NCBI RefSeq assembly: GCF_041260155.1
Contig: NW_027248375.1
Span: 310,001-374,000 of the forward strand
Direction: 5' to 3'
DNA length: 64,000 nucleotides
Source: Ptychodera flava
Lineage: Eukaryota; Hemichordata; Enteropneusta; Ptychoderidae
Part shown: in pieces, positions 36,401 through 50,100 of the stretch
Layout of the letters: each line of letters begins with the position of its first letter
Position numbering within the stretch: the stretch's first letter is position 1
The notes under the pieces: model-generated
Databases searched by the model: none
What the model was told of the DNA's origin: nothing
Seen by the model: the letters and a program-made list of their open reading frames with translations, nothing else
Position numbers and translations under genes: made by a program

Positions 36401-39400
36401 AATATGCTGGCTGCGAATTCTCCAAAAGTAGCTTGCACTTTACTTTGCATCTGTATTAAGGCCATGGCATCGACTAGAACAGCACTCTTTCCTTCGAGAT
36501 TATGGTCCACAACTGCATCTGGAAAGGTGGATTGAAGATGATGAGCCAGGACAGCCTTGTTTGTCTTCGTCATTGTTTCATCAAAGTTGGCTAACATTGC
36601 TGGGACATGGCCAAGGGGATAAGTCATGACCTCACGAAGATCTAGGTGACGCACCAGTGCAATAACCAGCATCCTCCGAAGAAGATTACGGTTTTCTTTC
36701 AGTGATAGCGAACTCATGGTGACTTTGGACTTTGCTTTCTTGGCAAGATCAGCGAAGGTCTTACCCCTCAGGACAGACATTTTGTCAAACAAATCTTTTG
36801 ATCCATGTGTTAAACGCTCCTTATTAAATTGTTGGTAAGCCTCTTCACCTTTGAAATATGCAGTGGTGAGGTCTGTTGTGATTTCTTCACCAGCCAATGT
36901 ACCAGCTGTAAGATGAACAAGCAGGTCATCACTATCACCAATAAATGGTGACCCCATCGACAGCAATGTTGATATCACCTCTTGTACATCAGATTCATCT
37001 CTCTTCATCCTGGCTTGTGTCAGGTCTTTGTGATCTGACTGCTTGTCTGTCTTACCAGCTTGGGTGAAGCAACCTGATGCAATAGCTGAACGTGCTGGAT
37101 GACTGAGAATCCATCGGTTGAGAGCACCTTTGTTTCGTGTGAAACCAACCAGTCCCCTTTTGTCTTTGACTCACGATTGAAAGTTTGTTCAATAATTTGA
37201 TCACATGGAGTCATTGAAAATGGATGGTCATCCGATCGCTGCACGGCAAACTCACCTTCACAAAATTTCTCATATACGTTTGGGTGTGTTTGAGGCAAAG
37301 CTGACATTTCTTGTAGATACACCGGAAGATAGCGTGAATAGTTAACTCTACCATACGCAAAGTACCATGGTAACATCTTTCTTAGTGTGGATAGATGTAA
37401 ATGCCAGTTACCCTCACGTGTTGCGCGAATGAAGAGGAGTAGAAGCTGTACCATTTCCAAATAGGAATTCCAGAAAGCATAATTGATGTTACTTTCACAG
37501 CACTTCTGTACATGGTCTGCGTATTCTGTTGTAATAGCTTAATATCTTCTGTCTCCACTCATCGATGAGCGAATTGGGGAAGCTTTCACGAAGTTGGATA
37601 AGGCTAGTGATCACTCTTAAATGTTACTCTTCAGTCACACTTTCAAGTAACTCATTGAAGTGGACACGGTGCATGGCCTCTGCAACCAGTTTATGGCAGC
37701 GAACACTTCTGTTGTAATGGTGGCCACTCATAACACCATTGGCAGAGCCTTGGGCTAAAATACCGGATTCTATCATTATATCTTCTAACCCAGCATCTCT
37801 GAAGCGCTTTCCTATTGTAGACAGAAATGACAGAGCTGTGTGAAACTCTCCAAGACGTAGAATTAGACGTTGTGTATACTCTTCATTCTGCCAGCGTATC
37901 TCTTGTGCTTTTGAGTAAATTGCTTGATCCATGGTGACAACAATACTTTGCAGGCTGAGCTTATTGGCGATGTCAACACTTCTGCTGAGTATTGTGTTTA
38001 CGGTAGACTTGTCTGTTGGACTGGCATCAATCACCGGCAGGTAACCAATTTTGCTGACAGGTGGGGTGACACTGCCTGACAGTTTCTGATTAAATCCAGT
38101 TCATGAGGGTAAAAACGTTGCACTCCTCTCCCTCAACCTAAAAAGTAAGAAATAAAAGTAACACACTATGACTGGGATGTTAAAACATAAAAAATTATTT
38201 ATTCATAGAACTTGACATGTTATCTGAAATACACAACATACAATGTATACTAACCTGCACTGTCTTGCATAACCAGAATGCCAAGTCTTTCTTCAATGGA
38301 ATTTTTTGTTCTCTGCCCTGATTCTGGAAAATTTCATCCACATTAAAGCCTACAGGTAGATTGAAAAATTAAGCTTTACTCTAGGGCAGTGTAACATTAT
38401 AGTGGCATAACAATATTGTCAAACTGCAACAATTCTTTCCAATATATATATAGTGCTGTTTATATAATGTTTGGGAAATGAAAATACAAATATCAGTGTA
38501 TTTCAGTAATATTATGTTGTTTAACACAGGGGAGATTTAATATGTAAATAAAGGGGATATTAACAGGATATAGGAGTATGGATGGGCATGTGTAAAATGT
38601 CTTTGTATTAATTGATTAAAAACCTTTTTTAATTGTTTAATGAAAGAAAGGGGTTTTAAAAACACATTTGATGTATAATATTGTGCATGTAAAACTTTGA
38701 GATGTAAATGAGTTGTGCATTTATTTGTGCTACTTACAACGATAATGTTTGACCGTGCCTGCATCGAAGACAATTAGTGACTGTGATGAGCATATAGTTC
38801 ATAATGTACAACCTGACAGTGCAGGGCCATGGCGTGGTCTGCCATGGTATTCAATAATATTGGTGGGTGGAACTTGAAGTGTCCTTTGCTTTGACTTGGT
38901 GACTGCTACTGATATCGAAGGGTTGCTGTCATTGTCATCTGTGTCATCTCCAAGATTTCTCTGAATTACAATTCCATTTGTATTGTGAGTTGTTCCTTTC
39001 CCTAAAACAGAAATTGTGTCAGAAGATGTTGTTTACACTAATGATCTACTTGGGAAAATAAAGACAACACCAACAGTAAAAGATTTTCAATTTCATAAAT
39101 AAATGCAGAACTCATGTGATATGTGAGACCTGAGTAATCAGCTGTACTTACCACTGAGTGTCTCTTCACCAAAATCATTATTATCCCATACCAATAATGT
39201 AAAGACTTCTTGACAAAAACCTGGTGGCAAACCATCACCATGGAGTTGTTGGATAGCTAGTGCTGTGTCATGCTCTAATACTTTAGAGTGTGAAACACAG
39301 TGCCCTAAACCATTGAGCAATCCTATCAATGATGAAGATCCAGTCACATGACGAACTGCCATACCAAGTGACAAGTGTTTAGGGGTGAGTTTCCGTCCTT

Positions 39401-42400
39401 GAGAAGACAAGAACATCATGTCCTAACAAATTGATAACAATTTGTTCTCAACATCAGCTTGGACATCAACACGATCTTGTGAGTGAAAGTCCTGTGATAG
39501 GCCAGTACACCATGCCAGGAAATTAAAAAGTTTGGTGGGTACAATATCTCTACTTCTTTGGATTGTTAGATCTTCTGCCCGAGGAGGCCATGCTGCAACA
39601 CCTTGAGCTTTCTCTAGAGTGGCATGAATATTCATGGCAGAGTGAATCATCTCAAGCATTTCATGCTGCTGACTGTTAGAGTGTGCTGCAAATGACTGTG
39701 ACTCTGCTTCATCTTCTTCGCTTTCAGAATCTGTATGAGTAATGTTCAGGATCCGGCCTCCTGAATCTGATTCTTTGTGAGCCATTACCAGTTCACATTT
39801 TTGCATGTGAGGTCGAAGAAATTGATTTTATCACCAAATCGTTGTTTGAGTCTTTTTTTTAAATACATGTTTTGTATGACGATGCATCAATATCTTCAAT
39901 GTCATTGATCATTTTAATGAAGATATTTTTCAACACGTTGATTGGAACAACTTCATCATTATCTATTAGTCTCCTCTGCACTACTTCATCACAAAATTTT
40001 TTGAAGGATGGTGCGTACATGATACCACTTTCTTCCTCTGTTTTCTTCTGGTATGAATAAGTGACACATCTGACATAACTTTGATAGCATGATTTGTGAT
40101 ACTTCACTTCAATACTGACCAAGTCTTGACCTCTCAACTGCAGTAGAAGTTTCTCGTCTTTCCTAAATTCGGCAGCTTAAGTAATGTACGTCCGTCGGTT
40201 TCACAGGCGACAAGTCTTTCATTTGACCTCTTTCTTGAAAAAGGGTCAACCCTTCGTTTCTCACCCTTGCATAATATACACATCGGTGGCAGTACGTGAA
40301 TACTTCTCCGCTTGGCTGACGAAATGGAACTTGAACTAGGGTTGACCTTAAGTATCGCTTTACAGGAGACACTTGTTGTTCACTCTCATCATTCAGTTCC
40401 GTCGGTTCACTTGTGGCAAGCGTTTTACGTAGCTTACCTTTCTCTCTGCGTTTCTCTGCCTGTGCCAGCCGACGTTTACCAGTGAAACGCTGATAGCACC
40501 CAAGGTGAAAGCCGGACTGATCTCGTGCTTCAGGATCCAACTGGAGTGCAATTTCCCGCTCCAAGCCATCAGAGCTTTTCCAAATCTCAGTGCATTCGAT
40601 TAATTTTGTCCAAGAGTGGTCAGTAAAAGCCTTGATTGGCTCGTCTTGTATGTCAGCGACGTGACACACACATTCCATGCTTGTGGAGGTGGCCATTTTG
40701 AAAGGATATGTATCGGACGACGTGATTGGCTCATTGATGCCTCCACCAATGAAAACGCTTGTTACCCACAAGCTTTAACGTCGATGATGACCTTGACACC
40801 TATTAGCATACATTATATATTTTTAACTTTTCCGCCAAATTTCACGCAATCGGACAAACTGATTTGGGTTAAGTATCGTTTTTCTATTTCTTTATGGTGG
40901 GAATTCATCATTTCAGTTGATTTGATTTAAACTTGAGTGTCCAGTGATCTTTTTGAAACGATAGCCCGGGTCGTCCCACAGACTATTACCCACGTTCCCT
41001 GCTTCTGGACTGTGGCTTGACAAAGACATACGTGCAACCACAGACAACAAAGATCTGGTCATTCTAGAATCCGAGGTTTTTACAATGTAACCACGATCGA
41101 TATTCCAATGAAGAGCATGCTTAACTTTGTAGAAAATATGTCGGGAGACATGTGCTTAGACACCTGAACCGACCATCGCAGGGTTTCAGGTACTATGACG
41201 GAGTACATGCTTTACTGAGCACAATATTTTACACCGATAATTGTTTCTCTGTCAGTGGGGTTAGAGATGCCACGCTCTATTTGGTCACAGTCTGTGTGTT
41301 TTTCAGAAGTCAGGTTGAGGCCTATACAGCAGGTGTGAGTCTAAAGCCGTAAAGTTTCATTGTCTGATATAGTTACGTTTTGAAAGGGTAGTTTCATTGT
41401 CTGATAAAGTTGCGTTTTGAAAGGGTGTGTGTATGATTGTAGAGTGTAAGGCATGGTCTGTTGCGGTTATTTTTTGTCCTGCCGTTTTTCAGTATTTGAA
41501 TTAAACTACAACTTGTGTTTTACACTCTTCAATATTTTATTCCCTTTCAAAATTCTCAAATGAAATGGATGCCAGTAGAAAATCATTTATAGGCAATCGG
41601 TTTACTCAGTAGCGGAGCTGCCTGCTGAATTTGGCGAATTCCCTACCAGTCTCCAGACGATAAAACACTCCCTTGTTTCGTCAAATGGTGGACATATAGC
41701 AAACTGTTCAGCTAAGTTGCTAGGTAATTACCTAATTTGGCGTACCGAATATATCCATCTGTACAGTACAGATCGCTGAGAGAAACAGTCAGTTCGGAAA
41801 CACATGCATGAAACTCTATCCATCGTATGCTAGCTTCGGGCATGATCGTGGAGTGTCCTCGGATGACATCTGTTCCGATTCGTTATTTAGAGCTCACAAA
41901 ATACGCACTGCAGTGTTGAGCGTATTGAGTTATATCTTCAGTCTCACAAGATTATCGTTTATACCGTGACTTTACAAGAAGGGTGACAACCCTCATTCCA
42001 CCTGAACTTCAACCAAAAAAGTAACAGTGAAACTGAGCAGCTGTAATCAACCAATTATCAGGAATTTCTTGGCACAAACGAATCAAAACATGATAAAATG
42101 GGAGCGTCATGCCATCGCTGTTATGCCATTGACATATTAGACGATAGCCAAGAACCTATAAATAGACTGAATCAAGAAATTAGGTAAGATTCCATCTTCG
42201 CTTTAATCTGACTAGACTGTAGGGGAGCCAAATGTGACATATTCATACGTTGAACATTCAATTTTGTACTGGAGATACCACGGTGATTTTTAGGTCAGTA
42301 AAACACATAAACAGAAGAAAAATAGCCGTGCACTGTAGGCGTAACCTTCGAATGAATTGTGACGCAAGCGAACTGTAATCTCTTTCCGAATCAAAAGTAT

Positions 42401-45400
42401 AATTTAAATAATGGCAAGAGTTCCAGTGCAGTATGTTTTCAATTACGTCACACTGATTTCTCCGACAGGGGACGGGGGTGGTGTCGGGGTTGGGTGGCAA
42501 AAGTGTTGTCAGTCACGTACAAGCCTCGAAACGGTTTGCGTGGCATGACTTGACTGTCTTTGCCACAGTCATCAATGTACGTATTGTACGTCAAGTGGGT
42601 TAAAAGCATTCTTTCCAGAGGCGATGTGGTTCACGGTTCAATGCACGCGACCCCGAACAAGAGCTTGTCTTGTATTGATTACTCTCCCGGCCTTTTAAGG
42701 CTTGTTACTCTCCAGGCAATAATCCCGATCTATTCATGTTTTTTTACTGTTGTTTGTGACTCGTAATTGGAGATCATGTTCTTTATTCAGACAAGTTTGG
42801 TTGTTGCCCTGGCTTCGTCATACACTGTTTGTCGACCACTGTTCAGTTGCGAATCCCCATACGTGTACAGTGCGTGTAAAGTAAAGTAAAGTAAAGTAAA
42901 GTAAGCGTTTATCGTAATCGTATCCCAGTTGGGATCTGATCATAAAATGCAATAAAGGTTTTACAAAATCAACCAATGCTTTATCTGTCCTTGAAAATAT
43001 GCTTATATAAGGTCTTGTGTGCCTCTGAATGCGTTTTCACAAATGTTTAGTTCACTGAGAAAATCATGTCTAATGTCTGTGTAGCCTTTTGCAATGAAAA
43101 AAGAGATGTATCTCATCTTCTACTTGTTTGTTTGGGTGTTTACCCATAATCACTCTTGTGTGATCATCGCGTTAACGCGCACTTCAGTCCGATAATAAAA
43201 TTGGAGGTATGCTATACTTTATATCAAGTTGATTTGTATGTCAGATTTTATCTCCTTGTGTGGGAATTTGCGCTGCATGTCGCAGATTCTTGCAAAATTT
43301 AAATATATAATTATTATTGTAAACGGGATTACATCACAGTAGAACGCAGTGCATCTCACCGAGATATTTGCCATCATTGACAAATGACATCTTGAAACTA
43401 GATAAACTCTTCAAAATTGCAGTCTTATGGAATCATCAGCACCGTCTCTGAATGTTCGTTTGTTTATCATCAACTCCCGCTAGGCCATCCAAGTAGTATC
43501 TCTACAATGTTTTCACCAGTTCGTAGTGAAAGGTTTCTTCTATTTTTTCAAGAAAGATATGATTTCGGGTTTGAAATGCCTTCATCCTAAGGGAAATTTT
43601 TCTCTTCACTTCAGGAAAGGTAACGATCAGGCTAGTATAGCTAGCATGGTACCAGACGTCATGGACCCGAAGCTGATACACAAGACGGTGCGGATTTTCC
43701 TCAGCTCAACATTTACCGACACCACACTGGATCGCAATATGCTGATGCAGCATGTATTTGAGCCAATACGAAACATGTGTCGGGAACACGGAATTGCATT
43801 TGAGGTGGTCGATTTAAGATGGGGTATGTAGATTTAATTAAAAGTACTGTAACAATCACAACCCCTCTGTCTGCTACTCTTAACCATTTTAATGTCATAT
43901 CTTTGGGCCATATTGAAAACAAAAATGCATTTAGTTGCGCCCTCTATAAGAGTGTTAGGTTGGTTTCATTCTTACAAACTATAGAAAGGGGCACGCACGA
44001 AAATCACAAAGCAAACTTGTCTGTCACTGCAAACTTTGTTTAAGTTATCATCCGCCTCGAAAGCGAAAGACATAAACTTTCGCTCAAACTTTTCTTCGTT
44101 ATTTCAACCATTCTCTTCAAAATCAAGGATAACTGTACTGTACACTGTATAAATTTTGGTACTGGAGAAACAAATTAACCAACATTGGGCGGCCAATATG
44201 AGAAATTTAAAATGGCCGCCGTTTCTGTACAAGTATAAGACTTATATATGGAGGAAATAAAATATTCGATTTTCAAAAACTAAGATGATGAAAAGTTTTC
44301 TTGCACCGAGAGCTTTAAAATGAACCCTCAAATGTTGTACATTAGAAAATTTTAAGATTTGTAAATGTTTGACAGTCTGAATATCTGTCCCTTAATATAT
44401 AGCACCTACCACAAGCATATAATATGACATGGACATCCAGCTTTATCATTACCAGTAAATGCCCAGTTCATCCATTGCCCAATTTTATGATCTTTCATAT
44501 TAGGTATACGACAAGAATCTACATCCGATCATCGTACTTTGAATATCTGCTTGGAAGAAGTGAGACGTTGCCAGGACGCCTCCCTTGGGATGGCTTTCAT
44601 TGCAATCCTCGGAGATAAGTATGGATGGAGACCGTTGCCTCCAATGATCCCGCACCAGGAATTCGAGACTCTCCTCAGCAATCTTGACGACGCGGAGAGT
44701 GAGTTGGTAAGAAACTGGTACCGTCGAGATGAAAATGCCTTAGAACCCTGCTATGTGCTGCAGCCCATCACTCAACAGTTCGATATCAACGCAGTTACCA
44801 AGGAAGCGAGTGACAAAGCATGGAATGAATGGTCGACCGTGGAACAGACAGTGTCAAGAGCTCTCAACGAAGCCATTGAGAAGGTAGAACTCCATGAGAA
44901 AGAGAAGAAAAAATATGTGACGTCAATCACAGAACGGGAAGTTGAAATTGGCATCATCGATGACCCCATGGCAGCAGAGCGTACTCTGGTTATCGACAGA
45001 AGAATCCAAGATATCGATAAAGAATCTGCAACTGCGAGGTTATATATTAATTTTAAGGTAGTTATCAAGAAGTTATGTAAATACGTCATTCGAAGATAAA
45101 ATAATACGTCAAAGAACTTGATTAAGTATCAGATGATAATTAACTGATGAATTATGAAATATCATTGCATATTTAAATTTGTCCGCGATATAAAGCAATT
45201 GACTACCGCCACTGTAATCAAATTACCTTGTATAAAAATGAATGAGCTATTAAAGTTACTTTATTAATCAACGGATACATTCATTACCAGGGCCAAGAGG
45301 CAGACGAAGAAAGCATTCAACTCATGCAGAAACTAAAAGAAGAGGAAATAGCGAAGAAACTTGGAACTGATCGATTCTTTCTGTTCAATGACTTGAAATG

Positions 45401-47128
45401 GAACCAAGCAGGATTGACCATGGAATCTCATGGTGATTACATCAAAGGTAATGAAATGTTTTGAACATAAACATTAGTAAAATAGTCAGTCTCATGATTT
45501 TTTTCGTGGCCTTTCGCTTTCAGCGAACCTTGCATACGCAAACTGTATGCTTTATCCATAGGCTGAAGATAATTCATGCAACAAACCATGAGAATTCAGT
45601 TTTCAAAGGCATTTTTGGGATTTGTGGGTTTGTCTGATAAAACCTTCGATCCAGTATTTCCTATTCATCTTAGAGTAGCTAACCTAGCAAAGAGAAGGTG
45701 CACATACTGTCAGCTTTTAAATGATGCAACGTTCAATCATTTAATAGACTACCTGGCCCAAATGACCGGCTGCACAGTCCTAGTAGAAACTCGTTTTAAC
45801 AGGTTACAGCGAACCGAGCAACAACAGAATTACACGTGTAGGTAAAACATGACATTTTGCTTTCTTAAAGAAATGTGCGAAAATGTGAAGTCCGTTCTGG
45901 TAAACAACCTGAAGGGAATCTTCCAACGACTAGGTCCTCTTGACATGTTAGAAGAAGAAGTTGCTCGCCATGCTCTCTTTTGCCGAGAGCACACCATCAA
46001 TTTCACCGGCAGGGGTAACATCCTATTGGCGATTCACAAGTACATCGATGGTGAAGATCCCATGATGCCCTTGGTCATCCATGGGGAATCGGGCGTCGGC
46101 AAGACTTCCCTTGTTGCCAAGGTTGTGTGTGATGTCCAAAACCGTTACCTTGGCTCAGACCTTGCGGCAATTTATCGCTTCTGCGGTACAACGGCAGACT
46201 CATCTACCGGCCGTGGTTTACTTCTCTCGCTGTGTCGACAAATCGGTCGTATTTACGGTGTTGACGAGGACACCATACCTGAGACCTACTCTGGACTGGT
46301 AGAAGAGTTCCTTAAGATATTAAGCAATGCGAGCAGAGATTTGCCGCTTTTCATTCTTATCGATTCTCTGGACCAATTGTCAGATGAGAATGGAGCCCGA
46401 AAATTCCTGGAATTTATACCCAGACGTATTCCGCGCTACGTACGGTTTATCGTAACTACCTTGCCAAAAGCTGGCGGATGCCTTGAGAGACTGAAAACAT
46501 TTGGACTTCCAAGGTCTCATTTTATAGAGGTAAGTTCAATGGTAATTGTTTTAAGTTATCCACATTTCCTTTATTGATTTTGATAAACAGGGCAGTCAAA
46601 CGAAACGTTATGTCTTAAATGTGGAAGGATTTCTTCAGTTGTGTTACGTAGAGTAAGCTTACTCATAAGATATTAGAGTTAAGTGCATTACGAAATCGCA
46701 GTTCATAAAATGGCATAGACGTCCATCGATTCTCTTGCAACACTTTAGCTCTTTGTGCATGACAGTAATAGAGATGTGTCGGAAATTTTTTTATCGATGC
46801 TTTGAAACAACATTCCATTATCGTTTTAGATCAAGAGACTGGAATCTTCTGATGGCCCGGCTATTTTAGATGCCCGGTTGAAATCGGTTGGTCGCACTTT
46901 GACAAGTGAACAACGTGACATTGTGTTATCAGCTTTCAACGCCTGTCCGTTACCTTTGTATCTGGAACTAGCATTTCAAAGATGCCGAGAATGGCCATCC
47001 TACAAGTAAGTCTGGTTCAGATCACGTCACGTGACTGTTTCATTAACAGTATTTAATATAATGGTATTGTCTCCCATTTGCTTTATGTACCGTATCGTGG
47101 GGGGGGGGGCAGTGTTAGCTTGTGTGCC

Positions 47129-47163
<35 letters not shown>

Positions 47164-50100
47164 GTCTATCTATCTATCTATCCATCTAATTTGTGCACGT
47201 GCGTGTATGCGTGCATGTATGCAGGTAAGTAGGTATTGCTGTCCACTTACAAAATTTCAGAACTACTTCACTGGTTGTTTAAGATGCTTGTGTCCAGCTT
47301 GCATGTGTAAGATTTGACAGATAGCAATTGCTCCCGATTTTTCAACTTTTCATATATGCTCAAACGGCGATCAGATTTGCACACGAAATCACCATCACTA
47401 GTTTTATTAGCCCTCGCGGACGAAGTCCGGCGGGGACTTATAGATTGGGTCCCGTCCGTGTGTCCGTCCGTCCGTCCGTCCGTCCGTCCGTCCGTCCGTC
47501 ATCAACAGTTTCTCAGACACTGCTGAACCAATTTTGTTCAAACTTGGCACAAAGGCATAGCACTATGACCTACAGATGCACATCGATTTATTTTGCGATA
47601 CGATCCAATATGGCCGCCAGACGGCCATTTTATTACAAATTTTTCATGTACGGAGCCATAACTCAGACAAGTTTCAACCGATTTTATTCAAAGTTGGTAC
47701 AAGGACATTGACCAATGTCATAGATATGCACGTCAATTTGTTTTGTGATATGATCCAATATGGCCGCCAGGCGGCCATTTTGTTTTGATTTTTTCATGTA
47801 CAGAGCCATAACTCAGGCATGTTTCAACCGATTTTATTCAAAGTTGGTATGAGGACAATGACCAATGTCATACATATGCACATTGATTTGTTTTGTGATA
47901 CGATCCAATATGGCCGCCAGGCGGCCATTTTGTTGTTTTTTTTCATATACAGAGCCATAACTCAGGCATATCTCAACCGATTTTATTCAAAGTTAGTACA
48001 AGGACATTGACCTATGTCATATATATGCATGTCGATTTGTTTTGTGATACGATCCAATATGGCCTCCAGGCAGCCATTTTATTACGATTTTTTTCATGTA
48101 CAGCGCCATAACTCAGACATGTTTCAACCGATTTTATTCAAAGTTGGTACAAGGACATTGACCAATATCATAGATATGCACGTCAATTTGTTTTGTGATA
48201 TGATCCAATATGGCTGCTGTGCAGCCATTTTGTTATGATTTTTTCGTGTACAGAGCCATAATTCAGGCATATCTCAACTGATTTTATTCAAAGTTGGTAC
48301 AAGGACATTGACCTATGTCATACATATACACATTGATTTGTTTTGTGATACTATCCAATATGGCCGCCTTGTGGCCGTTTTTCTTATGATTTTCAATGTC
48401 CTGAACCATAACTCAGACATGTATCAAGCAAATTTATTAAAAGTTGGTACAAGGACATGGTAGTATACATATGTACTTCGATATAAATATGTACTTTGAT
48501 TTGTTTCTCGATATGGTCCGATATGGCCACATGGTACGTGGCAATTTTGTTATGTTTTTTCATGTCAAGAGCCATAACTCTGGCAAGTCTCAACTGCATT
48601 AAACTTTATGAAATATGGCACCGGTGATAATCTATTAGTGTTAGGATAGTATGAAAAAATGTTTGGCAACATCCTGTCAACTAATTCCCAGTTGACTCAT
48701 TTAATGACCTTTAGGATAGTGGCCTACATTGGTTTTATGTTTTTCATCACCATGGAACTCATTCTTGGCCATTGAGTGCCATCTGTATCAAAGTATTTTT
48801 ATCACAGGACCTGTAATCAAAGTACCCATTAGCAAGCGGGGACTGTGTCATCAACGATGACTTGTTATAATTCAGTTAAAACATCTTCTAAAACCATGCG
48901 GACAATCGCTTTCAATCTTTACAGATTATTCCTACCCACACAACAATCCTAATTCTACTTTCACAGTGACCTCTACTTTTTACTGTCTTTCTAGGGATTT
49001 GGAAGAATGCAAACTTGAGGCTGACATTCCTGGTTTGATAAATGCTTTCTATGAATCATTAGAGCACTACCACGGGAAGCTACTTGTGCAACGTGTATTG
49101 GGTTTGCTGGCTGTATCCAGTGAAGGCATCAATCCAGATGAATTTCTCGACATTCTTAGTTGTGATGATGAGCTGTTAGATGACGTGTTGGAATGGCATA
49201 CGCCACCACAGAGGAGGCTGCCCCCACTGTTGCTAGCTCGACTGCGCCATGATCTTGGGAATTTTTTGGTTCAAAGAGGAGCACAGGGCGTCATATTAGT
49301 CTCCCTTTATCATAGGCAGTTCTGGGAGGTTGCACAAGACCGTTATCTCAGTAGCGAAAGATGGAAGGCCACGTTTCTCACACTTGGGAAATACTTTTCT
49401 TTACAGTTTGGCAAAGATCGCGCAATTTCAGCACAGCCTCTAGCATATGGTTTGAAGGCCCTGAACATGCGTAAATAAGTCAGCTGGCCTCTTCGTTTTT
49501 CAATACCAGACTGAGAGAGTACAAACAACTTCGTGACATCCTATGTGATCTGAGTTCGTGCAAGCAAAGTGCATGGCAGGTATGGCGTACGACCTACTGT
49601 CTGAATGTAGCAAGGGCGTTGCCAAAGTGCATGCAGCAAAACATCAAGATGAAGTGGTCGATGACGGTGTTATTCAGACTTGGAAGATATGCTAGGGTTC
49701 CTTCGTCGGGAAACACACATCATCAGCAAGGAGCCATTGCTTACATATCAGCAGATGCAGAATGCACCAGTTGGTACAGCAACTGAGAGGGCAGCAAATA
49801 GATGGAGAGAGCAAGTTAGGGGTGCTACTCTGGAAGACCATATCCCAGTCCCTCCTGCATGGATTGAATTCATCAACAAACCATCAGAAACTGAAACCTA
49901 CAAACAAAAACTAAGTGGACATCAGAAAACAGTCCTCTCCGTTACATTCTCCAATGATGGCGATGTCATATATTCAGCTTCTGCTGATTGCACAGTCAGA
50001 GCCTGGGACAGACACACTGGGGATTTGAAAGGTCAACTTGAAGGTCATAATGGTGCAGTCACTTGTGTTCGATATTCACCTTCATCAAGCAATCAGTGTA

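Noticed and set aside
43526-43614. Upstream ATG extending the exon at 43615
   Set aside because: The extension crosses a good acceptor (CTTCACTTCAG) and the phase fits the exon at 33464; the added residues have no family likeness.
47314-48238. Plus-strand frames containing HIDLFCDTIQYGRQ
   Set aside because: They are translations of the 147-bp tandem units.
47500-48600. CRISPR-like array
   Set aside because: Units are ~147 bp, diverged and contiguous without unique spacers; it is a tandem repeat core in an animal genome.
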